In this document: piece by piece, positions 1 to 6,467 of the stretch
How positions within the stretch are numbered: the stretch's first letter is position 1
Layout: each line of letters begins with the position of its first letter
DNA from: an uncultured Eubacteriales bacterium
Lineage (GTDB): Bacteria; Bacillota; Clostridia; Peptostreptococcales; Anaerovoracaceae
Length of the DNA: 12,121 nucleotides
Assembly (NCBI GenBank): GCA_910585135.1
Contig: CAJUEB010000060.1
Span: 1 to 12,121 of the forward strand
Direction of reading: 5' to 3'
Notes under the pieces: model-generated
The model's input: the letters and a program-made list of their open reading frames with translations, nothing else
Databases searched by the model: none
Told to the model about the DNA's origin: nothing
Program-made: the position numbers and the translations under genes

Positions 1-54
1 GATCGTCCCGATGTTGATATGCGGCTTATTTCTTTCAAATTTTTGTTTTGCCAT
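1..54 (-). CDS. tuf: Elongation factor Tu, N-terminal 18 codons (cut by window edge)
   Basis: The minus strand starts with ATG at 54 and reads MAKQKFERNKPHINIGTI, the hallmark N-terminus of bacterial EF-Tu just before its GHVDHGKT P-loop, which lies outside the window. EF-Tu is the GTPase that delivers aminoacyl-tRNA to the ribosomal A site. A clear GGAGGAATGAAAA ribosome binding site precedes the ATG (plus-strand positions 55-67). The gene follows a tRNA-Thr gene by 35 nt and very probably shares its transcript, because no other promoter or terminator lies between them. Only the first 18 residues can be judged, but the match is unambiguous. Confidence 0.95.
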   Translation of the reverse strand, partial: MAKQKFERNKPHINIGTI

Positions 55-89
55 TTTTCATTCCTCCTACATAACATAATCAAATAAAA

Positions 90-166
90 TGGAGCTGCTG
101 AGCAGACTTGAACTGCCGAACCTCTTCATTACCAATGAAGTGCTCTACCGACTGAGCTACAGCAGC
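90..166 (-). tRNA. trnT: tRNA-Thr (anticodon GGT)
   Basis: The minus strand folds into a full cloverleaf. The acceptor stem GCTGCTG/CAGCAGC has discriminator T, and the terminal CCA is encoded (plus-strand TGG at 90-92). The D stem is GCTC/GAGC. The anticodon stem CTTCA/TGAAG encloses the loop TTGGTAA, so the anticodon is GGT (threonine, codon ACC and, by wobble, ACT). The T arm GGCAG-TTCAAGT-CTGCT has one G-T pair. Length is 77 nt with CCA. It sits 35 nt upstream of tuf and downstream of its own promoter, so it is probably cut out of the tuf mRNA leader by RNase P and 3' processing enzymes. Confidence 0.96.
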
Positions 167-181
167 ACACCAATTATCCCT

Positions 182-210
182 ATGGTACTATATTTTATCC
201 TTGCTGTCAA
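182..210 (-). promoter_or_regulatory. Sigma-A promoter for tRNA-Thr-tuf
   Basis: On the minus strand a perfect -35 box TTGACA (plus-strand 205-210) is followed after exactly 17 bp by TACCAT (plus-strand 182-187), a 4/6 match to the -10 consensus. The predicted start falls a few bases before the 5' end of the tRNA. This gives the tRNA-tuf unit its own promoter although it lies only 95 bp beyond the sigH stop codon. Confidence 0.75.
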
Positions 211-261
211 CCAATATTACGCAAGGTTTTCAGGCGATTTTCAAGTGTTTCCAGAAACGCC

Positions 262-870
262 TTACCCCCAGAGATAGTGGATGATTTTCTTCTTATTCCG
301 CTGCATTGCGTTATCGATAGATTTAACATTTTTTCCCAATTTCTTCGCTATTTTTTCATAATCATTGCCTTGCAGCGCTTCATTTAAGACCTGCATTTCA
401 AAGCCGCTGAAGATATGATCCCCGTTATGCAAGATATAGGAAACAATGTCCTTGATGATCAAAAGCGTCTCCGGGTTTTCTGCCATATCAGTCTCAAGGG
501 TATCCAGCAAAGCGATATCCTCGTTTTCATCCTGCACAGGATTATTAAGGGAGACGGACGTATTTAGCGCTTTATGCTTGTCCCTTCCGGCAGACCGAAT
601 AGCATTGATCATCTGCCGAGTGATGCAAAGCCCCGCAAACGTGCCAAAAGACGCTTCCTTATGAACGTCGTACTGCCGGATTGCCTTAAGCAGCCCGATC
701 ATGCCTTCCTGCACGATATCCTCTTCATCTGCCCCTGCCATATAGTACATCTTAGCCCTGACTTTAACTGCGCTTTTGTATTTACGCATCAGCGCTTCCT
801 CCGCGCCGAGATTTCCCGCCTGCGCCATAGTCGCCAGTTCGTGATCGGAATACCCGCAATAACCTTCCAT
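262..870 (-). CDS. sigH: RNA polymerase sigma factor SigH (sigma-30 family)
   Basis: The 202-residue protein has the two domains of the SigH branch of sigma-70 factors. Region 2 is at about 24-95, with the core-binding/-10 stretch AGADEEDIVQEGMIGLLKAI at 45-64 and LCITRQMINAI at 81-91. Region 4 is a helix-turn-helix at about 157-197. These closely resemble Bacillus subtilis SigH, which directs transition-state and early sporulation or competence genes. The ATG lies two bases after the rlmB stop codon, with only a modest AAGGG ribosome binding site, so translation is probably coupled to rlmB. Downstream lie the tRNA-Thr promoter and tuf. In many Firmicutes a NYN-domain gene (yacP) sits between rlmB and sigH; it is absent here. 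Whether this organism sporulates cannot be told from the window. Confidence 0.93.
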   Translation of the reverse strand: MEGYCGYSDHELATMAQAGNLGAEEALMRKYKSAVKVRAKMYYMAGADEEDIVQEGMIGLLKAIRQYDVHKEASFGTFAGLCITRQMINAIRSAGRDKHKALNTSVSLNNPVQDENEDIALLDTLETDMAENPETLLIIKDIVSYILHNGDHIFSGFEMQVLNEALQGNDYEKIAKKLGKNVKSIDNAMQRNKKKIIHYLWG

Positions 871-872
871 TC

Positions 873-1598
873 TTATACCCTTTGCCTTACTACCTCATAC
901 ATCAAAACAGACGCTGCATTGGAAGCATTCAAGGAAGTAATGCTTCCCTTCATCGGTATGGAGATGACAAAATCGCATTTTTGCCGCACCAGACGGCTCA
1001 CGCCTGTTCCTTCGCCGCCTACGACCAGCGCCGTGGCCTGTGTGAAATCCTGCCCGTAATACAACTGACCCTCCATGTCACAAGCGCCAACCCAAATGCC
1101 TTTCTTTTTCAGCTTGTCGATTTCATGGGAAATATTCGTTACCTTCGCACAAAGCATATATTCTACAGCGCCTGCCGAGGTTTTCGCTACGGTTTCTGTC
1201 ACGGATACAGAACGCCTTTTAGGAATGATGATCCCATGAACGCCCGCACACTCGGCGGTTCGCATGATCGCCCCCAGATTATGCGGATCTTCCAAGCCAT
1301 CCAAGATAATGATAAACGGTTTTTCTCCCCGCTGCGCCGCCCTGTCCAGGATATCGTCTACCGTACAATACCGGTAATCCGAAACCACGGCGATAACGCC
1401 CTGATGGACGCCGCCCGCAGCCGCCTTGTCCATGCGGTTTTTATCGCTGTAATAAAGCGGAATCTTTTTTTCCTTCGCCTTTGCGGCGATCTGCCTGACC
1501 GAACCTTCCGCACCCTTAGCAATGGTTATTTTTTCGATCTCCCGATTACTTTTTAACGCCTCCAACACGGCGTTCCTTCCTATGATTTTCTCTGACAT
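873..1598 (-). CDS. rlmB: 23S rRNA (guanosine-2'-O-)-methyltransferase RlmB (TrmH/SpoU family)
   Basis: This 241-residue SPOUT methyltransferase transfers a methyl group from SAM to a ribose 2'-OH; RlmB modifies G2251 of 23S rRNA. The N-terminal L30e-like substrate-binding domain covers about 4-75 (IIGRNAVLEAL; HQGVIA at 65-70). The knotted catalytic domain covers about 92-238. Its three motifs are all present: NLGAIMRTAE at 107-116, VVGGEGTGVS at 192-201, and the C-terminal IPMKGSITSLNASNAASV at 214-231. A GGGAGGAA ribosome binding site precedes the ATG. The start is 15 nt after the folA stop, and the stop is 2 nt before sigH, so it belongs to the same operon. A tRNA-directed TrmH-like target is possible but less likely given the length and context. 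Confidence 0.95.
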   Translation of the reverse strand: MSEKIIGRNAVLEALKSNREIEKITIAKGAEGSVRQIAAKAKEKKIPLYYSDKNRMDKAAAGGVHQGVIAVVSDYRYCTVDDILDRAAQRGEKPFIIILDGLEDPHNLGAIMRTAECAGVHGIIIPKRRSVSVTETVAKTSAGAVEYMLCAKVTNISHEIDKLKKKGIWVGACDMEGQLYYGQDFTQATALVVGGEGTGVSRLVRQKCDFVISIPMKGSITSLNASNAASVLMYEVVRQRV

Positions 1599-1613
1599 AT
1601 TCCTCCCGCCGCC

Positions 1614-2099
1614 TTACGGTCTTATGTATTTTAAAAATCTGTACGCGATCCCATTTTCTTCCTGCACCGGGCTTTCCCATGTCACCTGATATCCCATTTC
1701 ATCGAGATTCGGAAAATACCTGTCTGCATCGAAACTCGCATCAATTTTCGTCACATAAAAGTCATCACAATCGTCCAAAAATTGCTGATAAACCGTCGCT
1801 CCGCCTGCGATGAACACCTCTTGGTCCTCAAATTCTTGCAGTTTTGCAAGCACTTCCGCCTTTGATCTGCATACGATACAGCCCTCTGCCTCAAACTGTG
1901 GATTTGCAGTCAGAACGATATTTGTCCGCCCAGGAAGCGGTCTTCCGCCCGGAAAGGATTCCAGCGTCTTTCTGCCAACGACGATGACATGGCCTAAGGT
2001 CCGTTTCTTGTAGTATTTCAGATCACCCGGAAGGTGTACCAAAAGACCGCCGTCCTTTCCAATCGCCCAGTTTTCATCCACCACTGCTATTGCGTTCAT
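1614..2099 (-). CDS. folA: Dihydrofolate reductase
   Basis: The 161-residue product is a normal-length DHFR, which reduces 7,8-dihydrofolate to tetrahydrofolate with NADPH. Visible family features are NAIAVVDENWAIGKDGGL at 2-19, HLPGDLKYYKK at 22-32 with the active-site Asp26, VVGRKTLESFPGGRPLPGR at 40-58 (NADPH phosphate binding), and FIAGGATVYQQF at 96-107. I chose the ATG at 2099 because family members begin at this point. The open frame runs back to a GTG at 2195, but those 32 extra residues resemble no DHFR. An ATG at 2111 abuts a GAGAGGA ribosome binding site with no spacer, while the same site is about 12 nt from the chosen ATG. Together with thyA upstream it closes the dTMP folate cycle. 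Confidence 0.94.
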   Translation of the reverse strand: MNAIAVVDENWAIGKDGGLLVHLPGDLKYYKKRTLGHVIVVGRKTLESFPGGRPLPGRTNIVLTANPQFEAEGCIVCRSKAEVLAKLQEFEDQEVFIAGGATVYQQFLDDCDDFYVTKIDASFDADRYFPNLDEMGYQVTWESPVQEENGIAYRFLKYIRP

Positions 2100-2503
2100 C
2101 GTTATATCCATTCCTCTCGTGTTGTTAGCAGCCAGAACACAAAGCGAACCCGCTCCGGCTTTTTCCATCGCTGCGCGCCCAATCAGAACATACACAGACT
2201 AGCCATACGCATTCTGGCCGCAGCCCCTTTCTAATGCAAAACGAGCGCGCTCCATTTCCTCTCCATCACTTGGCATCCATTCAAAAGGCAAATGCGCCGC
2301 AACCCATACCCTGCACCTGACAAAAAACTGAATGCATATGCCGAAGCTCACGCCTCAGTCCTTGCTCCCAACAAAAAATCTGATATATGCCTGCCACAGC
2401 TTATTATCGATGAAACCATCGATACCTGCCGCTGCGCCCCGCCTGCAACCAAAAATTCAAAGTATGCCCGCCCGCGCCAGCCATACCCAGCCTTCTCCTG
2501 CCT
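2100..2503 (-). other. Gene-free stretch between thyA and folA, possibly decayed coding sequence
   Basis: No intact gene is recognisable on either strand across these 404 bp, which is unusual inside an otherwise tightly packed operon. On the minus strand the frame of folA continues upstream as stop-separated blocks. One block of about 30 codons contains IDGFIDNKLWQAYIRFF and ends in TGA at 2357-2355. The next block of about 51 codons contains HLPFEWMPSDGEEMERARF and ends in TAG at 2201-2199. The thyA frame also stays open for about 50 codons beyond its stop. A 7-bp inverted repeat (TATCGAT/ATCGATA) lies at 2405-2424 without a T run, so it is not a typical terminator. Decay of a former gene is possible; chance open frames are as likely. 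Confidence 0.3.
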
Positions 2504-3334
2504 CTAAATCGCAACCGGAATATTCCTTACCTGCGGGTTTTTCTGATAATTTTCCACCCTGATATCATCGACCGTAAAATCGTAAAAATTGCTGATGTCC
2601 GGGTTCAAGCTGAATTTCGGTGCCGGATACTGCGGCCTTTCTATCATCTCCCGCACGATTTCCACATGCCGGTCATAAATATGCGCATCGGCAATCACAT
2701 GCACCAGCTCACCTGCCGCAAGCCCTGACACCTGCGCCAGCATATAGACCAATACCGCATACTGTACGACATTCCAATTATTCGCCGTCAGGATATCCTG
2801 CGAACGCTGATTCAAGATTGCATTGAGCTTATTCCCGGTCACATTAAAAGTCATACTGTAGGCACACGGTTCAAGCCCCATTTCCATCAGGTCGCCAAAA
2901 TTATAGATATTAGTCATGATCCGCCTGGAATACGGCGTATGCTTTAGCTGCCAAAGCACATTATCGACCTGATCCATCTCGCCATGGGGAAATCGATACC
3001 TTACACCCAGCTGATACCCATAGGCTTTCCCGATCGAACCGCTTTCATCCGCCCATTCATCCCAGATCCTGCTGTTTAGATCCCGTATATTATTCGACTT
3101 TTTCTGCCAGATCCACAGCATTTCATCCACAGCCGATTTGATTGCAGTCGGCCGCAAGGTCAATGCCGGAAATTCCTCCTGCAAATCGTAACGGTTCACG
3201 ACGCCAAAACGCTTGATCGTATGCGCCGGTGTTCCATCCTCCCATCTGGGCCTTACGTCCTGCCCTTCACTGGAAAATCCATGATCTAAAATCTCCCGGC
3301 ACATATTTACAAACAGCTTGTCCGCTTTACTCAT
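2504..3334 (-). CDS. thyA: Thymidylate synthase (ThyA type)
   Basis: The 276-residue enzyme methylates dUMP to dTMP using 5,10-methylene-THF as both carbon donor and reductant, releasing dihydrofolate. All catalytic features are visible: the arginine pair SRRIM at 136-140, the nucleophile Cys157 in LEPCAYS, NQRSQD at 175-180 that binds phosphate, Asn188 in NNWNVVQYA for dUMP recognition, DAHIY at 216-220, and the classical C-terminal PVAI. The long N-terminus and EMLWIWQKKSN (71-81) resemble the Bacillus ThyA/phage phi3T branch more than E. coli ThyA. A GTGAGGA ribosome binding site, overlapping the stop codon of the preceding small gene, sets the start. folA lies downstream, as expected for an enzyme that uses up reduced folate. 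Confidence 0.95.
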   Translation of the reverse strand: MSKADKLFVNMCREILDHGFSSEGQDVRPRWEDGTPAHTIKRFGVVNRYDLQEEFPALTLRPTAIKSAVDEMLWIWQKKSNNIRDLNSRIWDEWADESGSIGKAYGYQLGVRYRFPHGEMDQVDNVLWQLKHTPYSRRIMTNIYNFGDLMEMGLEPCAYSMTFNVTGNKLNAILNQRSQDILTANNWNVVQYAVLVYMLAQVSGLAAGELVHVIADAHIYDRHVEIVREMIERPQYPAPKFSLNPDISNFYDFTVDDIRVENYQKNPQVRNIPVAI

Positions 3335-3344
3335 TTTCTTTTCC

Positions 3345-3572
3345 TCACAAAATTACATATTTTATAACCAGGCCAATACCGCCCAGCACGATCACCGCAA
3401 CACAGATTTTTTCGGTGGGGTTCAGGTTTTTTAACCCCTCTGGCTTAACGCCCTCTTCCTCCTGCCTGCGTCTGTTTTCATCGGTATACTGCCGGTTCGC
3501 ATTCGCATAATCGCGCAGCATTTCACCCGTTTTATTCCTGATCTGTTTCTTCTTTTTCGGTTTTTTTGACAT
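3345..3572 (-). CDS. Small tail-anchored membrane protein, unknown function
   Basis: This 75-residue protein is not one I recognise. It opens with a lysine-rich stretch (SKKPKKKKQIRNK, 2-14). A charged, probably helical middle follows, DYANANRQYTDENRRRQEEE (21-40), and one hydrophobic segment at about 56-74 ends at the C-terminus. That layout suggests a cytoplasmic N-terminus with a C-terminal membrane anchor. The ATG at 3572 is preceded by AGGTGGG at good spacing; an upstream in-frame extension lacks such a site. It overlaps the end of mrnC by 41 bp in another frame, and its stop overlaps the thyA ribosome binding site, so it is probably co-translated with both. The overlap on one side and tight spacing on the other argue that it is a real gene. 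Confidence 0.7.
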   Translation of the reverse strand: MSKKPKKKKQIRNKTGEMLRDYANANRQYTDENRRRQEEEGVKPEGLKNLNPTEKICVAVIVLGGIGLVIKYVIL

Positions 3573-3960
3573 GCCGCCCACCTGCAATCTCCATTGCCCG
3601 CGCCAGTACCCATGCCAGCCGTTCATCGTCCTCCGCAAGATAAAGATATCCGACCAACGCTTCGAAAGCTGTCGCCCATTTGTACGTCACCGGGTCTGCA
3701 TTTTTAGCCTTGGTGGCATACTTCCTGTTCCTGGCTCGTTTCACCAGCTTCTGCTCCTGTTCGGTGAGTTCATCGAACATAGCCTTCATGACGCCGGCCT
3801 GTGCAGAAGCCTTTACAAAACCTGTCGCCATATGATGGAGCTTATTGGTATTATGGATTTCCTGTTTTAAAATATATTCCCGGACCGCTTGCTCATACAC
3901 AGCGTCTCCCATATATGCCAGCGCAGCCGTATTAACGTCCTTTAAATTCTCTATTTTCAT
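3532..3960 (-). CDS. mrnC: Mini-ribonuclease III
   Basis: MrnC is a dimeric RNase III catalytic domain without a dsRNA-binding domain that trims 23S rRNA precursor ends in Firmicutes. The 142-residue product matches the usual length. The first signature is ALAYMGDAVYEQAVREYIL (13-31), with catalytic Asp19, and the second is TAFEALVGYLYLAE near residues 94-107. I start at the ATG at 3960 because the family begins here. The frame stays open upstream to a TTG at 4023, and neither start has a strong ribosome binding site. A short alternative-frame ORF (TTG at 4075 to TGA at 3977) has a GGAGG site and ends 16 nt before the ATG, which could provide translational coupling. It lies between cysS and the small membrane gene. 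Confidence 0.9.
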   Translation of the reverse strand: MKIENLKDVNTAALAYMGDAVYEQAVREYILKQEIHNTNKLHHMATGFVKASAQAGVMKAMFDELTEQEQKLVKRARNRKYATKAKNADPVTYKWATAFEALVGYLYLAEDDERLAWVLARAMEIAGGRHVKKTEKEETDQE

Positions 3961-4131
3961 GCGATATAATACGTTTTCAATCCCGCCCTGGAGACTTTTT
4001 CTGAATAACTTGAATTTCTGCAAAGGCCATTCTGATCACCTGCACACCTCTGCGGAAACTGCCCCGTAAAACCAAAACGCCTCCGTAAAACTGCTTCTCC
4101 TTGTTAATCTAAATGCCATATCCTGCGGCGA

Positions 4132-5529
4132 TTACTCTTTCACGATCTGCACACCCTGCGGCGTATCCTTGAGCGTGATGCCGCGTGCTTTCAGAAGATC
4201 CCTGATCTCATCCGCCCGTGCAAAATTTTTCGCCTTCCTGGCCTCCTGCCTTTCGTCCACCAGCGCCTGAACATCATCATCGATCACAGTCTCTTCGTCT
4301 TTCTGCAAAAGCCCGACGACAGATGCAAGCTCCATCAGCACATCCAGGCTCTTCTGTGCAAATTCCTTGCTTGCGCCATCCTTCACCGCTGTATTGATTG
4401 CCGTGATCAGCTCGAATATCGCCGATATCGCATCAGCAGTGTTCAAGTCGTCATCCATAGCCGCGATGAATTCCTGCCTGTATTGATCATAGCCCGCCAC
4501 TGCTTCTTTCTCGGCGTCGGTCATCACCCCATCCTCATTGGCGATGAGGTGCTTCAAGTTTTCCTTCGCATTTTGCATCCGCGCAAGGCCAGCTTTCGCC
4601 TGTTCCATCAAAGTATCGCTGAAATTGATCGGATTCCTGTAATGTCCTGATAACAGGAAGAACCGCATCACTTCTCCATCGTACTCTTTCAGAATATCCC
4701 GCACGGTAAAGAAATTCCCCTTCGATTTAGACATCTTTTCATTATCTATGGTGATGTACCCGTTGTGCATCCAGTAGTTAGCAAACGGCACGCCATTGCA
4801 GCATTCAGACTGCGCGATTTCATTTTCATGATGCGGGAACTGCAAATCCTGCCCGCCGGCATGGATATCGATGGTATCGCCCAAGTGCTTTTTCGACATG
4901 GCGGAGCATTCGATGTGCCAGCCGGGCCTGCCCTTTCCCCACGGACTGTCCCATGCGATTTCGTCATCCTCCTTCTGCGCCTTCCATAATGCAAAATCGA
5001 GCGGGTCTTCCTTGATTTCACCGACCGCGATCCGTGCGCCCGACTCTAAGTCCTCGATATTTTGCCCAGAAAGCTTGCCGTATCCGTCGAACTTTCTCGT
5101 GGAAAAATACACATCGCCGTTTACTTCATAAGCATATCCTTTATCGACCAGGGTCTTGACGAATTCTATGATTTCCGGAATGTGTTCCGACACCTTTGGA
5201 TGTACGTCCGCCTTCGTCACATTGAGCGCGGCCGCATCCTTGTAATACTCTTCGATGTATTTTTCGCTGACCTGCGATGCCGTCAGGTTTTCTTCCCTTG
5301 CCCTGTTGATGATCTTATCGTCTACATCCGTGAAATTCTGAACGAATTTCACCCGATACCCTCTATATTGCAGATACTTTCGCAGCGTATCAAACACAAC
5401 GAACGGTCTGGCGTTTCCGATATGGAAAAAATTATAAACCGTCGGTCCGCATACGTATATTTTAACGACGCCCGCTTCGATCGGGTCTAACGTTTCTTTC
5501 TTTCTCGTCAATGTATTATAAACTTTCAT
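4132..5529 (-). CDS. cysS: Cysteinyl-tRNA synthetase
   Basis: This 465-residue class I aminoacyl-tRNA synthetase charges tRNA-Cys. The HIGH motif appears as HIGN at 36-39 and the KMSKS motif is exact at 265-269. The zinc site that selects cysteine is complete: Cys27 (YVCGPT), Cys208 (GWHIECSAM), and His233/Glu237 in FPHHENEIAQSE. NFTDVDDKIINRA at 65-77 is another family block, and the C-terminal anticodon-binding helices (ARKAKNFARADEIRDLL) are intact. Length is typical. The ATG is preceded by GGAGGA and lies 14 bp inside the end of cysE, so the two are translationally coupled, pairing cysteine supply with cysteine charging as in Bacillus. Confidence 0.97.
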   Translation of the reverse strand: MKVYNTLTRKKETLDPIEAGVVKIYVCGPTVYNFFHIGNARPFVVFDTLRKYLQYRGYRVKFVQNFTDVDDKIINRAREENLTASQVSEKYIEEYYKDAAALNVTKADVHPKVSEHIPEIIEFVKTLVDKGYAYEVNGDVYFSTRKFDGYGKLSGQNIEDLESGARIAVGEIKEDPLDFALWKAQKEDDEIAWDSPWGKGRPGWHIECSAMSKKHLGDTIDIHAGGQDLQFPHHENEIAQSECCNGVPFANYWMHNGYITIDNEKMSKSKGNFFTVRDILKEYDGEVMRFFLLSGHYRNPINFSDTLMEQAKAGLARMQNAKENLKHLIANEDGVMTDAEKEAVAGYDQYRQEFIAAMDDDLNTADAISAIFELITAINTAVKDGASKEFAQKSLDVLMELASVVGLLQKDEETVIDDDVQALVDERQEARKAKNFARADEIRDLLKARGITLKDTPQGVQIVKE

Positions 5530-6331
5530 TTTTATCCTCCGCTTTCTTTTCTCTTATGATCTTTGCTTTCTTTTCCCTTATTCGTAACGCCCGTTCGCCA
5601 TATATCGTATTGAGCCGTCCGTCCGCCATTTCTTCGACGATCGTATCATACAGGCAGTCTTCCCTGCATTGAATGCAGATTTTGTGTTCCGGCGTTGCGA
5701 GATTCTCACAGATGAGCTTCTCCAATTCCACGACACGCCTTCTAAGACACTCCAGCTCAACCGCTACCGGGTCTGGCAAATCGATCTGATCGAGATCCGT
5801 CGCTGGCTTGCCGTCCCGCCTGACGATCGTCCCCGGAATCCCTACGACGGTACAGCCGTCGGGAACTTCTTTCAGCACCACGGAGCCTGCGCCGATCTTC
5901 ACATCGTTTCCTACCTTAAAAGGTCCAAGCACCTTTGCCCCCGTACTGATTACTACCCTGTTGCCGATCGTCGGATGCCGCTTTCCTGTGTCTTTTCCCG
6001 TTCCGCCTAGCGTCACGCCCTGGTAGATGGTAACATCATCGCCGATTTCACTCGTCTCCCCGATGATAACCGCCATGCCATGGTCAATCACGCATCGCCT
6101 TCCGATCACCGCTCCCGGATGGATCTCAATGCCCGTAACCCATCTTGCAAGCTGCGAAACGATTCTGGCCAGCAGCTTCAAATTATGCAGATACAGCCAG
6201 TGCGCCGGTCTGTGAAAAATAAGGGACCAAATGCCCGGATAACACAGCAACACCTCGATCCCGGTCCGTGCAGCTGGGTCTTGTTCCAATATTGCCCTTA
6301 TATCTTCCCTTACTTCTTTAAAAAACGCCAT
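5516..6331 (-). CDS. cysE: Serine O-acetyltransferase with cysteine-rich C-terminal extension
   Basis: CysE acetylates L-serine with acetyl-CoA, the first step of cysteine synthesis. The helical N-terminal domain covers about 1-65. The left-handed beta-helix of hexapeptide repeats follows at about 68-170: GIEIHPGAVIG, the catalytic DHGMAVIIGETSEIGDDVTIYQGVTLGGT (83-111) and VVGIPGTIV (162-170). At 271 residues it is about 50 longer than Bacillus CysE. The extra part has a probable coiled coil (189-209), then Cys208, Cys219, Cys222 and Cys226 in a C-x10-C-x2-C-x3-C pattern, then a highly charged Lys/Glu tail. The tail could bind metal, sense redox state or contact a partner such as CysK; this is inference. 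AGAGG precedes the ATG. It overlaps cysS by 14 bp. No T-box is visible upstream. Confidence 0.95.
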   Translation of the reverse strand: MAFFKEVREDIRAILEQDPAARTGIEVLLCYPGIWSLIFHRPAHWLYLHNLKLLARIVSQLARWVTGIEIHPGAVIGRRCVIDHGMAVIIGETSEIGDDVTIYQGVTLGGTGKDTGKRHPTIGNRVVISTGAKVLGPFKVGNDVKIGAGSVVLKEVPDGCTVVGIPGTIVRRDGKPATDLDQIDLPDPVAVELECLRRRVVELEKLICENLATPEHKICIQCREDCLYDTIVEEMADGRLNTIYGERALRIREKKAKIIREKKAEDKNESL

Positions 6332-6385
6332 CCTGCTAACCTCTGATTCTCAATAAGCATTTATGTCCACTATCGTTAATCGTAC

Positions 6386-6417
6386 ACGAAAAGAACGGGT
6401 AGCGATACCCGTTCTTT
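6386..6417 (-). terminator. Rho-independent terminator of the M23 peptidase gene
   Basis: A perfect 12-bp inverted repeat, AAAGAACGGGTA (6390-6401) and TACCCGTTCTTT (6406-6417), encloses a 4-nt loop. On the minus strand the stem is followed by a short T run (TTCTTTTCG). It lies about 50 nt beyond the stop codon of the M23 peptidase gene and about 60 nt before the cysE start, so it separates the two transcription units. Any cysE promoter must lie in the short gap that follows; I see no convincing consensus there. Confidence 0.8.
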
Positions 6418-6467
6418 ATCTTATCATATCTATTCAATTACTACAATGCGGGTTACAAAAAAAATAA

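Noticed and set aside
167..261. Terminator directly after sigH
   Set aside because: Only a weak GGCG/CGCC pairing is present with no T run, so a clear terminator cannot be claimed.
882..1556. 224-codon open frame on the plus strand opposite rlmB
   Set aside because: It is the antisense shadow of a well-supported RlmB gene and shows no domain.
2292..2562. Small plus-strand ORFs in the thyA-folA gap
   Set aside because: Proline/alanine-rich, no ribosome binding site, one runs into thyA antisense; probably chance frames.
6332..6467. Cysteine T-box riboswitch upstream of cysE-cysS
   Set aside because: The gap is only about 135 bp, holds the M23 gene terminator, and shows no AGGGTGGNACCGCG-type T-box sequence.
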